Both the position numbers and the translations under genes were made by a program. 64,000 nt of DNA from Pseudomonas sp. ATCC PTA-122608 (lineage in GTDB: Bacteria; Pseudomonadota; Gammaproteobacteria; Pseudomonadales; Pseudomonadaceae): assembly GCF_001952855.1 (NCBI RefSeq), contig NZ_LPNO01000024.1, positions 249,497-313,496 on the forward strand. The letters run 5' to 3'. Shown in pieces: positions 34,869-41,981 of the stretch. Each line of letters begins with the position of its first letter. Position 1 is the first letter of the stretch. The notes beneath the pieces are model-generated. The model saw only the letters and a program-made list of their open reading frames with translations, had not been told where the DNA came from and searched no databases.

Positions 34869-36707
34869 CTACTCGCTGTGCAGATTTGCATAAATCAACT
34901 CTGCGAGCTTTTTACTGATACCGGGAGCTTTGGCTATTTCTTCGATGCTGGCACGGGACAGCTCCTGCAAGCCACCAAAATGTTTTAACAAGTCCCGCCG
35001 CCGTGTTGGCCCGACCCCCGCCACCCCTTCCAGGGTTGAGGTACGCCGGGTTTTTCCACGTCGGGCGCGGTGGCCGGTGATGGCGAAACGGTGGGCTTCG
35101 TCGCGGATCTGCTGGATTAGATGCAGCGCCGGGGAGTCACCCTTCAAAGTGAACTCATGGGCTGCATCATTCAAGTACAAGGTTTCAAAACCGGCCTTGC
35201 GGGTGGCACCCTTGGCCACGCCGAGCAGGATCAGGTCGGGCACCGCCAGTTCGTTGAGCACGTCGCGGGCCATGGACAGCTGGCCCTTGCCACCGTCCAC
35301 CAGCAGGATGTCCGGCAGTTTGCCCTCGCCGTCCTTCAGTTTGCTGAAGCGCCGGGTCAGGGCCTGATGCATGGCGGCATAGTCATCGCCCGGGGTGACG
35401 CCTTCGATGTTGTAGCGCCGGTAATCGGACTTGATCGGCCCTTCCGGCCCGAACACCACGCAGGAGGCCACGGTGGCTTCGCCGCTGGAGTGGCTGATGT
35501 CGTAGCACTCGAGGCGCTGGGGCGGCTCGTCGAGGTTAAGCACTTCGGCCAAGGCGTCAAACCGTGCGGCGACGTGCTGGCGGTTGGCCAAGCGTGCACC
35601 CAAGGCCTGTTCGGCGTTGGTCACGGCCAGTTGCTGCCAGCGGGCACGGGTGCCGCGCACGCGGTGGCTGATGTCCAGCTCGCGGCCGCGCAGTCCGTGA
35701 ATCGCTTCGATCAGTGCCGGGAAGTCCTCGTGCACCACGTTGACGATCAGCTCACTCGGCAGGTCGCGCTCAGGGCTGCTGACGTAGTACTGGCCGAGGA
35801 ACGCCGCCATGACTTCGGCGACCTCCTCTTCTATACCGGTCTGGGGGAAGAAGTTCTTGCTGCCCAGCACCCGGCCGCCGCGCACGCTGATCAGGTGCAC
35901 GCAGGCGCCGCCCGGGTTGACGAAGGCCGCGATGACGTCGACGTCGCCGGTGCCGCCTTCCATACTTTGCTGGTCCTGCACGCGGCGCAGCAGGGAGATC
36001 TGGTCGCGCAGTTCGGCGGCGCGCTCGAAATCCAGGGTGCTCGCCGCTTGCTCCATGGCGCCGGACAGTTCATCGGCCAGGGCGTTGCTGCGGCCTTCTA
36101 GGAACATCACCGAGTGACGCACGTCCTCGGCGTATTCCGCAGGCTCGACAAGACCCACGCACGGCGCCTTGCAACGCTTGATCTGGTACTGCAGGCACGG
36201 GCGGTTGCGGTTCTTGTAGAAACTGTCTTCGCACTGGCGCACGAAAAACGCCTTTTGCAGCAGGCTCAGGCTTTCGCGAATGGCGCCAGCACTGGGATAA
36301 GGCCCGAAATACTTGCCCTTCTGCTTCTTGGCACCGCGATGGATGCTCAGGCGCGGAAAGTCGCCGTCCGAGAGAAACACGTACGGGTAGGACTTATCGT
36401 CACGCAGCAGGATGTTGTAGGGCGGCCGCCATTCCTTGATCAGCGTCTGCTCAAGCAGCAGCGCCTCGGTTTCATTGGCGGTGATGGTGGTTTCCACCTG
36501 GGCGATACGCGCCACCAGTGCCGCCGTCTTAGTTGCCAGGCCGGTCTTGCGGAAGTAACTCGCCAGGCGGCTCTTCAGGTTCTTGGCTTTACCGACATAG
36601 AGCAGGCGCGCTTCGCTGTCAAACATGCGATACACGCCGGGACGGCCACTGCAGGTTGCAAGGAACGCACTCGGATCGAATTGGACCTTTATTTCAGGAG
36701 CTGTCAT
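34869..36707 (-). CDS. uvrC: Excinuclease ABC subunit C
   Basis: Nuclease that makes both incisions in nucleotide excision repair with UvrB. The 612-residue product has the GIY-YIG nuclease near residues 15-95 (PGVYRMF, YVGKAKNLKSRL), a UVR motif binding UvrB around 200-235, the RNase H-like 5' nuclease domain with ECYDISHSSGE and LVDGGKGQL, and tandem helix-hairpin-helix at the C-terminus. ATG 36707 is one base after the gacA stop (TGAAATG); an ATG 15 bases earlier would overlap gacA. Neither has a clear ribosome-binding site, which points to coupling with gacA. Confidence 0.96.
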   Translation of the reverse strand: MTAPEIKVQFDPSAFLATCSGRPGVYRMFDSEARLLYVGKAKNLKSRLASYFRKTGLATKTAALVARIAQVETTITANETEALLLEQTLIKEWRPPYNILLRDDKSYPYVFLSDGDFPRLSIHRGAKKQKGKYFGPYPSAGAIRESLSLLQKAFFVRQCEDSFYKNRNRPCLQYQIKRCKAPCVGLVEPAEYAEDVRHSVMFLEGRSNALADELSGAMEQAASTLDFERAAELRDQISLLRRVQDQQSMEGGTGDVDVIAAFVNPGGACVHLISVRGGRVLGSKNFFPQTGIEEEVAEVMAAFLGQYYVSSPERDLPSELIVNVVHEDFPALIEAIHGLRGRELDISHRVRGTRARWQQLAVTNAEQALGARLANRQHVAARFDALAEVLNLDEPPQRLECYDISHSSGEATVASCVVFGPEGPIKSDYRRYNIEGVTPGDDYAAMHQALTRRFSKLKDGEGKLPDILLVDGGKGQLSMARDVLNELAVPDLILLGVAKGATRKAGFETLYLNDAAHEFTLKGDSPALHLIQQIRDEAHRFAITGHRARRGKTRRTSTLEGVAGVGPTRRRDLLKHFGGLQELSRASIEEIAKAPGISKKLAELIYANLHSE

Positions 36708-36708
36708 T

Positions 36709-37350
36709 TCAGGCGCTGGCATCTACCATGCCGTGGCGGACCGCCAGCAAGGTCAATTCAACATCGCTGCTGATGGAAAGCTTTTCGAAAATCCGATAAC
36801 GGTAGGTGTTCACGGTTTTCGGCGACAGGCACAGCTTGTCGGAGATCGACTGGACTTTTTGACAGCCGACAATCATCAAGGCGATCTGGATTTCCCGCTC
36901 CGACAGCGCATCGAACGGCGAGTCACTGGTAGGCTGGAACGACTTGATCGCCAACTGCTGGGCAATCTGCGGGCTGATGTAGCGTTGGCCGGCAAACACC
37001 AGGCGAATGGCCTGGACCATTTCCGCCAAGCCCGCGCCTTTTGTCAGATAGCCGGCAGCGCCCGCTTGTAGCAGCCGTGTAGGAAACGGATCTTCCTCAC
37101 ACACGGTAACTACCACGACTTTGATATCCGGATGGCTGCGCAATAACTTTGTAGTGGCGCCAAGACCGCCGATCCCGGGCATCTTGACGTCCATCAAAAC
37201 CACGTCGGGCTTCAACTCCCGGGCCTTGATCAGGGACTCCTCCCCTGACTCGGCCTGGCCGACTACTTGCAGGCCATCGATGTCAGCCAGCATTCGTGTA
37301 ATGCCTGTACGAACGAGATCATGGTCATCGACTACTAGCACCCTAATCAA
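36709..37350 (-). CDS. gacA: Response regulator GacA
   Basis: Response regulator of the GacS/GacA system that controls small regulatory RNAs, secondary metabolism and biofilm traits. The 213-residue product has a receiver with DDHD at residues 8-11, the phospho-acceptor in LMDVKMP, and a LuxR-type helix-turn-helix at the C-terminus (ALSEREIQIALMI...LSPKTVNTYRYR). The start is TTG at 37350, after GAGG, giving the usual 213 residues; the longer frame from 37425 is not needed. It heads gacA-uvrC-pgsA. Confidence 0.96.
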   Translation of the reverse strand: MIRVLVVDDHDLVRTGITRMLADIDGLQVVGQAESGEESLIKARELKPDVVLMDVKMPGIGGLGATTKLLRSHPDIKVVVVTVCEEDPFPTRLLQAGAAGYLTKGAGLAEMVQAIRLVFAGQRYISPQIAQQLAIKSFQPTSDSPFDALSEREIQIALMIVGCQKVQSISDKLCLSPKTVNTYRYRIFEKLSISSDVELTLLAVRHGMVDASA

Positions 37351-37501
37351 GCAGACACCTCGCGATATGGTCTTATAGGTTGCTGAACACCTTAGCAAAA
37401 AACCAAGGCGCAGACCTAGCTGCAAGCGTCATATATATAGAGTTTCAATGCACAACGGGCCGCCGCCGAATGGCGGGCGGCTCAATTTCCTGGGTAAAAG
37501 G

Positions 37502-37867
37502 TCAGGAATCCGGGGCGGATGACCTGTTTTTTCCATTAGTGGAGATTGAAAGCTCGGCCAGGGTTGAAGTCAGGCGATGGATTGCATCCTGGTCTTCCTT
37601 GAACATCGCACGGTAGTTGCCCAGTACTTTTTCTTCGACTTGGCTCAGATTTTCCATTTGGGTCGGCGTCGGAGTACCGGTCAACACGTAGAGGATATCG
37701 ACACCTCTTTCTGCCACGCGGGACAAGTAATCAGCCTTGGGCGCGCGTCCGCCATTTTCATATTTACCCTGTGCGTTAGCCTCTACACCTCCTATTTCAC
37801 CAAAAGTTTTCTGCGACAGGCCAAGTCGCTCTCTTTCTTGCCTTAACCGGAAACCGATTCCACTCAT
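37502..37867 (-). CDS. XRE-family helix-turn-helix repressor, phage-like
   Basis: A 121-residue protein with an N-terminal Cro/CI-type helix-turn-helix (residues 4-58: GFRLRQERERLGLSQKTFGEIGGVEANAQGKYENG) and a C-terminal part with a coiled-coil look. This is the layout of short repressors in Pseudomonas prophages. It diverges from a BcepMu gp16-like gene across an 80-base gap with a palindrome. The first ATG in the family-like frame, 37867, is preferred over the open-frame start at 37915. Confidence 0.82.
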   Translation of the reverse strand: MSGIGFRLRQERERLGLSQKTFGEIGGVEANAQGKYENGGRAPKADYLSRVAERGVDILYVLTGTPTPTQMENLSQVEEKVLGNYRAMFKEDQDAIHRLTSTLAELSISTNGKNRSSAPDS

Positions 37868-37891
37868 TTGGATGTATGATCCTATTTGGCA

Positions 37892-37905
37892 CACCCCTAG
37901 AGGTG
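37892..37905. promoter_or_regulatory. Palindromic operator candidate between divergent phage-like genes
   Basis: CACCCCTAGAGGTG is palindromic except for one mismatched pair and lies midway between the repressor and the gp16-like gene. It is a natural binding site for the XRE repressor. Confidence 0.45.
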
Positions 37906-37948
37906 ACACACTCATCTCGTTTTACACAAACTTGAACGGTTTTGAACT

Positions 37949-38188
37949 ATGCCCGGTATTCGCACTGCTGCACAAGCCAAGGCTTGGCTGGAACATCAAG
38001 GTAAGTCTGTTCAAGCGTTCGCCCGGGAAAATGGCGTGGACCCGGCAACCACTTATCAAGTGCTCGCTGGGCGCAAAAAGGGACGACGGGGAGAAGCCCA
38101 CAAGGTGGCGGTCCTGTTGGGCATGAAGGACGGGATCATTCCGGTTGAGGACGAAACCGCGAGGCAAGATCAGGAACTCACCTCTTGA
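37949..38188 (+). CDS. BcepMu gp16-family phage-associated DNA-binding protein
   Basis: A 79-residue protein with the pattern of BcepMu gp16 relatives: KAWLEHQGKSVQAFARENG, ATTYQVLAGRKKGRRGEAHKVAVLLGMKDG. It carries a helix-turn-helix and occurs in Mu-like and other prophages as a small regulatory protein. Here it diverges from the XRE repressor, a CI/Cro-like arrangement. The ribosome-binding site is weak and a direct repeat TTGAAC lies just upstream. No other phage gene is nearby. Confidence 0.75.
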   Translation: MPGIRTAAQAKAWLEHQGKSVQAFARENGVDPATTYQVLAGRKKGRRGEAHKVAVLLGMKDGIIPVEDETARQDQELTS

Positions 38189-38252
38189 AGTCAGTATGCG
38201 CTTATTAAAACCAAGTGCCTGTTTTCCTCAAATTGACAGTACTCACGCCTGA

Positions 38253-38687
38253 TCACGTCCGGCAATTGCGCTCCATGCGCCAGAAGCTATCCTCCGCGCC
38301 AACGATTTCCAGGCCCTTGCGCTGGTAAAGCCTTCGCGCCGGGTTGGTCTTGAAAACGGTCAACCGTAAAAGACCCAGACCTTCCGCGCGCGCCTTGTAC
38401 ACCATCTGCTCGATAACCCAGCCGCCCGCTCCTTGATGACGAAACGGCTCAAGAATGTGCAGTTCGCGGATATACAGCGCCTTCGGGTCACGACTAAGGC
38501 TGATAAAACCCATCACCTCGCTATCGCGACAGATCAGCCAGTTTTCCCGACCCGCCCAGGCGGTATCGAACCCGGCATCGGACCACGACAAGTCGTATTG
38601 GCGATAATAGCTGCCCATGGCCTGATGGGTCAGGGTTCGGGCGAATGCCAAGTGTCGGCTGGTTGCGGCCTGTAGTTGAAACGCCAT
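38253..38687 (-). CDS. GNAT-family N-acetyltransferase
   Basis: A 144-residue acetyltransferase with the core ALYIRELHILEPFRHQGAGGWVIEQM, in which RHQGAGG is the acetyl-CoA loop, and a final KTNPARRLYQRKGLEIVG. ATG at 38687 follows the neighbouring hydrolase gene by 13 bases, so the two probably share a transcript. The substrate is unknown. A longer frame to 38753 would overlap the hydrolase and lacks a start signal. Confidence 0.85.
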   Translation of the reverse strand: MAFQLQAATSRHLAFARTLTHQAMGSYYRQYDLSWSDAGFDTAWAGRENWLICRDSEVMGFISLSRDPKALYIRELHILEPFRHQGAGGWVIEQMVYKARAEGLGLLRLTVFKTNPARRLYQRKGLEIVGAEDSFWRMERNCRT

Positions 38688-38700
38688 GTGCCTGCGCTCC

Positions 38701-39453
38701 CTAAATCGCCACCTGGTCCCCGGACCACTGGCCAGCGGTGCTGCGACGTGCAATCACCAGCGAATCGCCCACACCCGGGGCGGCTGCGATCAAGCCGCCG
38801 TCAGCGCCCCAGATGGCGCTACGTCCGGCGCAGGTCCAGCCACCGGTTGGGCCGCCGTGGTTGGCCATCAGTACCAGCATTTGGTGCTCGGCGGCGTAGC
38901 CCTGAAGCAACGTCGTATCAGGCGCGTAGCCGTCCTCGCTGATCAGCACACCCGCAGCGTAGATATTCGCCCCGGCCTCGGCTGCCTGCCGTGGATGGCT
39001 GGCGTGGGAGAAGTCTGCGCATACCGCCAGGGCAATCCGGTCGTCACCCCACTCAAGGGCCGCCCCGCCCTGCCCCGCAACAAAGGCCGCTTCTTCACCG
39101 GGATGCAAATGCTGCTTGGTATAGACCGACACCGAGCCACCCGGCTCCAGTACCAGCGCGCCGATCAACACCTCTTTCGCCGCGCCCAGACGAATCGGCA
39201 TGCCCACCACTGCTGTAATGCGCAACTCACGAGCCATCTCCCGCAGCGGCGCCAGTACTTCATCGTCCGGCGCAATCGCCAGCCCGGCGGCCAGGGAGGG
39301 TTCATATCCCGTCAGGGACAGTTCCGGAAACACCAGCAACTGCACAGCGTGCTCCGCCGCAACACGCATGAAGGCCAGATGACGAGCGATATTGCCGGGC
39401 ACATCGCCTGCAATGGAAATGGATTGGGCAGCAGCAATCGTCAAGGCAGTCAT
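38701..39453 (-). CDS. Carbon-nitrogen hydrolase (nitrilase superfamily)
   Basis: A 250-residue amidase/nitrilase-fold enzyme. The catalytic triad is visible: Glu in LLVFPELSLTGY, Lys in YTKQHLHPGEE and Cys in ALAVCADFSH. The family hydrolyses C-N bonds of amides, nitriles or ureido compounds; the substrate cannot be read from sequence. The start is ATG 39453; the frame extends to 39525 without a signal. It is upstream of the GNAT gene and diverges from the DAHP synthase leader. Confidence 0.87.
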   Translation of the reverse strand: MTALTIAAAQSISIAGDVPGNIARHLAFMRVAAEHAVQLLVFPELSLTGYEPSLAAGLAIAPDDEVLAPLREMARELRITAVVGMPIRLGAAKEVLIGALVLEPGGSVSVYTKQHLHPGEEAAFVAGQGGAALEWGDDRIALAVCADFSHASHPRQAAEAGANIYAAGVLISEDGYAPDTTLLQGYAAEHQMLVLMANHGGPTGGWTCAGRSAIWGADGGLIAAAPGVGDSLVIARRSTAGQWSGDQVAI

Positions 39454-39544
39454 GGTCGCATCCAGGCAATCATCGTTAAGTCGGTGCAGCATATCGGCAC
39501 TTGGGTCATAGCCGTAAGTACCCAAGCTCCATAGAAATTACTGA

Positions 39545-39574
39545 TTGAATCCACCCGCTCGCCTCAGTTAAGCT
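39545..39574 (+). promoter_or_regulatory. Candidate sigma-70 promoter of the DAHP synthase leader
   Basis: TTGAAT (39545-39550) and TAAGCT (39569-39574) with 18 bases between. The predicted start near 39580 leaves about 18 bases before the 44-codon leader ORF. Confidence 0.4.
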
Positions 39575-39598
39575 CCCCCCATCATTTGGAGACACACC

Positions 39599-39733
39599 AT
39601 GTTGCAACTCACCCACACTCAGGTTTGCCCTGCTGCCAGCGCCCAGCGCTCGGTCGTGGCTGCTCGTGTGAGCGGTTTGAGCGCACTGGTCAGCTTTTAT
39701 TTTGGGTATTGGTTTAGCCACTGGCGCGCCTGA
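39599..39733 (+). CDS. 44-residue aromatic-rich leader peptide
   Basis: ATG at 39599, six bases after GGAG, encodes 44 residues ending in SFYFGYWFSHWRA. Seven of the last 13 residues are Phe, Tyr or Trp, the hallmark of a leader peptide whose translation senses aromatic amino acids. A strong intrinsic terminator follows 50 bases later and a DAHP synthase gene lies downstream, as expected for transcription attenuation. It would not be recognised as an enzyme. The mechanism is inferred. Confidence 0.65.
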   Translation: MLQLTHTQVCPAASAQRSVVAARVSGLSALVSFYFGYWFSHWRA

Positions 39734-39784
39734 TACCTGAAATCGGCGCCCACTACTCAAGGGGTCGCCTACCAGAGAAATCTA

Positions 39785-39822
39785 ACCCCCGGTCGGCTCC
39801 CCGACCGGGGGTTTTGTTTTTT
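39785..39822 (+). terminator. Attenuator terminator ahead of DAHP synthase
   Basis: CCCCCGGTCGG / CCGACCGGGGG with the loop CTCC (inside 39785-39811), followed by TTTTGTTTTTT. It lies between the aromatic leader peptide and the second small ORF. The stretch AGGGGT (39758-39764 region) could pair with its 5' arm and act as an anti-terminator. Confidence 0.8.
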
Positions 39823-39872
39823 CAGCCCTTAATTATTTTTGCCACACACCGAACACTTAAAGGACTCACGAC

Positions 39873-40025
39873 ATGAACTACGCCACCTATTACCGCTACG
39901 ACACCTCCACCGCCTGGCGATTTAGCAAGCTCCGTTCGGGACAGCCTGCCGCCTCCGATCGGTCACCTATTGGTGGCAAGCCAACACACGTAGCCAATAC
40001 GGCCAATTGTCGAACACCCCAGTAG
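39873..40025 (+). CDS. 50-residue Tyr-rich small ORF upstream of DAHP synthase
   Basis: ATG at 39873 follows AAAGGA by about nine bases. The product begins MNYATYYRYD, with four Tyr in its first nine residues, then a Trp at 15. Its TAG stop (40023-40025) lies at the base of a hairpin that adjoins the DAHP synthase ribosome-binding site. It reads as a second, tyrosine-sensing leader peptide. The remainder of the peptide matches nothing I know. Confidence 0.55.
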   Translation: MNYATYYRYDTSTAWRFSKLRSGQPAASDRSPIGGKPTHVANTANCRTPQ

Positions 40026-40059
40026 GGCAAAGCGCGCGGGAACAGCCCGCCGCTTGCCC
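40025..40059 (+). promoter_or_regulatory. Hairpin directly upstream of the DAHP synthase ribosome-binding site
   Basis: GGGCAA (40025-40030) pairs with TTGCCC (40054-40059), and GCGGG / CCCGC forms the upper stem around AACAG. The next bases, AGGAAG (40060-40065), are the ribosome-binding site. The hairpin could link leader translation to DAHP synthase translation. Confidence 0.5.
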
Positions 40060-40072
40060 AGGAAGCCCGAAT

Positions 40073-41149
40073 ATGAACTCCTCGATCGCCGCTCTGCCTG
40101 TTTCTACCTTGTCCTGCGCCAATGAAGCGCTGACCCAGCGTTTGCCCAGTGCCCTGGAGCTCAAGCACCAACTGCCCCTGAGCCCGTTCCTCAACGAACA
40201 GATCCACGCCCATCGCCAAGCCGTGCGCGCCATTCTCAAGGGCGAAGACTCACGCCTGCTGGTGATCGTCGGCCCGTGCTCGATCCACGACCCGGAATCG
40301 GCCATGGAATACGCCCGCAACCTGAAAAAACTGGCCCATGAAGTCAGTGACCAGATGCTGCTGGTGATCCGCGCCTACGTCGAAAAACCCCGCACCACCA
40401 TCGGCTGGAAAGGCCTGGCCTACGACCCACGCCTGGATGGCAGCGACGACATGGCCGCGGGCCTGAGCCTGTCTCGGGAGCTGATGCGTGAAATGCTGCG
40501 CCTGGGCCTGCCGGTGGCCACCGAGCTGCTGCAACCGATGGCTGCCGGCTACTTCGATGACCTGCTGAGCTGGGTCGCCATTGGCGCGCGCACCACCGAA
40601 TCGCAGATCCACCGCGAAATGGCCAGCGGCCTCGGCATGCCCGTGGGCTTCAAGAACGGCACCGACGGCGGCGTCGCCATCGCCTGTGATGCCATGCGTT
40701 CCGCCGCTCACCCGCACCGCCACTTCGGGGTCGACAGCCAAGGTCATCCGGCCATCATCCAGACCCCGGGCAACCCCGATACCCATCTGGTATTGCGCGG
40801 CGGCCACCGTGGGCCGAACTACGATCGCCAGAGCGTGGCCCAGGTGCATGCCGACCTGGCCAAGAGCAAAGTCGCGCCGCGGATCATGGTCGACTGCAGC
40901 CACGCCAACAGCGGCAAAGACCCGCTGCGCCAACCGGCGGTGTTCAACGACGTGCTGGAGCAGCGCTTGCAGGGCGACACGTCGCTGATCGGCATGATGA
41001 TCGAAAGCCACCTGTTCGAAGGCTGCCAGCCGTTGAGCCCGTCGATGAAGTACGGCGTGTCGATCACCGACGGCTGCCTGGGCTGGGACGGGACGGAACA
41101 GCTGCTACGCAGCGCCGCCGAGCGGCTGCGGGCACAGAATCCCGCCTGA
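40073..41149 (+). CDS. 3-deoxy-7-phosphoheptulonate (DAHP) synthase, class I alpha
   Basis: First enzyme of the shikimate pathway; condenses PEP and erythrose 4-phosphate. The 358-residue product shows LVIVGPCSIHDPES, IRAYVEKPRTTIGWKG, GFKNGTDGG, and DCSHANSGKDP with metal-binding residues. ATG 40073 (MNSSIAALPVS) follows AGGAAG by eight bases; the frame is open from 40007. Paralogues differ in feedback inhibition by Tyr, Phe or Trp; the Tyr-rich leader suggests control by tyrosine, but the allosteric type cannot be read here. Confidence 0.94.
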   Translation: MNSSIAALPVSTLSCANEALTQRLPSALELKHQLPLSPFLNEQIHAHRQAVRAILKGEDSRLLVIVGPCSIHDPESAMEYARNLKKLAHEVSDQMLLVIRAYVEKPRTTIGWKGLAYDPRLDGSDDMAAGLSLSRELMREMLRLGLPVATELLQPMAAGYFDDLLSWVAIGARTTESQIHREMASGLGMPVGFKNGTDGGVAIACDAMRSAAHPHRHFGVDSQGHPAIIQTPGNPDTHLVLRGGHRGPNYDRQSVAQVHADLAKSKVAPRIMVDCSHANSGKDPLRQPAVFNDVLEQRLQGDTSLIGMMIESHLFEGCQPLSPSMKYGVSITDGCLGWDGTEQLLRSAAERLRAQNPA

Positions 41150-41163
41150 CAATGAAGATCAAA

Positions 41164-41253
41164 TGTGGGAGCGGGCTTGCTCGCGAATGCGGTGGTTCAG
41201 CCAGCATATGCATCAACTGGCACACCGCTTTCGCGAGCAAGCCCGCTCCCACA
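41164..41253. repeat. REPIN
   Basis: Inverted REP pair with core GAGCGGGCTTGCTCGCGA at both ends, 90 bases in all. The centre (GCGGTGGTTCAGCCAGC...) resembles that of the REPIN at 45443 and not those at 1000 and 16145. It lies between the convergent DAHP synthase and flavodoxin-like genes. Confidence 0.9.
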
Positions 41254-41273
41254 CTGGATCTTCATTCACTTGA

Positions 41274-41972
41274 CTAAAGTGGGTACAGCGCCTCATCAAA
41301 CTGCTCGAGTTTGGGAAACACCAACGGCTGGTCATCCGCCAGCCCTTCCAATCGCTGCTGGTAACTGCGCAGAAACCCCTGCCGAGCCTCGGCGCTGATA
41401 TACGGCACATGCCACGCCACAAACGGCTCGAGCACTTCAAACCCGACATACGCCAGCGTGCCACGCAGAATCGGCCGCAACATGTCCTCCAAAGGCCCAT
41501 GAATCGCCCCTTCGCCAAACATATGCTCGCGCCCGCCGAGGGTCACCGTGACCAGCGCTTTCTTGCCCGCGAGCCCACCCTGATCATAAAACCGCTTGCC
41601 GCCGTAACACACGCCCGACACCAGCACCCGGTCAATCCAGCCCTTGAGCATCGCGGGCGCCGAGAACCAGAAGATCGGGAAGTTGAGGATCAGCAGATCA
41701 GCCCACAGCAGCTTGTCCAACTCCTGCTGGATATCCGCCGCAATGGACTGGCTTTTCACCCCCAGTCGCTGCTCCAGGGCATACACCAGGTACTCGGGGT
41801 TCTCCCGCGAGGTGAAGTCCGAGGCGCTGGCTACGGGATTCCAGTGCATCGCGTAAAGATCGCTGACCTGCACCTCATGCCCCTGCGCTTGCAGGGTAGC
41901 GATCGCCTGGTCACGCAAAGCCGCGGTAAACGACTGCGGCTCAGGATGGGCATGGACAATCAACACCTTCAT
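41274..41972 (-). CDS. NAD(P)H:quinone oxidoreductase, flavodoxin-like fold
   Basis: A 232-residue flavoprotein of the MdaB/NQO1 group that reduces quinones or similar compounds with two electrons from NAD(P)H. The start MKVLIVHAHPEPQSFTAALRD is the FMN/FAD phosphate-binding region. NFPIFWFSAPAMLKGWIDRV and TLGGREHMFG are further family blocks. It begins nine bases after the ABC ATPase gene, behind GAGGAG, so it is probably the last gene of the long operon, although a role in it is not obvious. Confidence 0.87.
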   Translation of the reverse strand: MKVLIVHAHPEPQSFTAALRDQAIATLQAQGHEVQVSDLYAMHWNPVASASDFTSRENPEYLVYALEQRLGVKSQSIAADIQQELDKLLWADLLILNFPIFWFSAPAMLKGWIDRVLVSGVCYGGKRFYDQGGLAGKKALVTVTLGGREHMFGEGAIHGPLEDMLRPILRGTLAYVGFEVLEPFVAWHVPYISAEARQGFLRSYQQRLEGLADDQPLVFPKLEQFDEALYPL

Positions 41973-41981
41973 AAAAACTCC

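Noticed and set aside
37502..38188. Intact prophage next to gacA
   Set aside because: Only two small regulatory genes are phage-like; flanking genes are chromosomal housekeeping or metabolic genes, and no attachment-site duplication of tRNA-Gly was seen.
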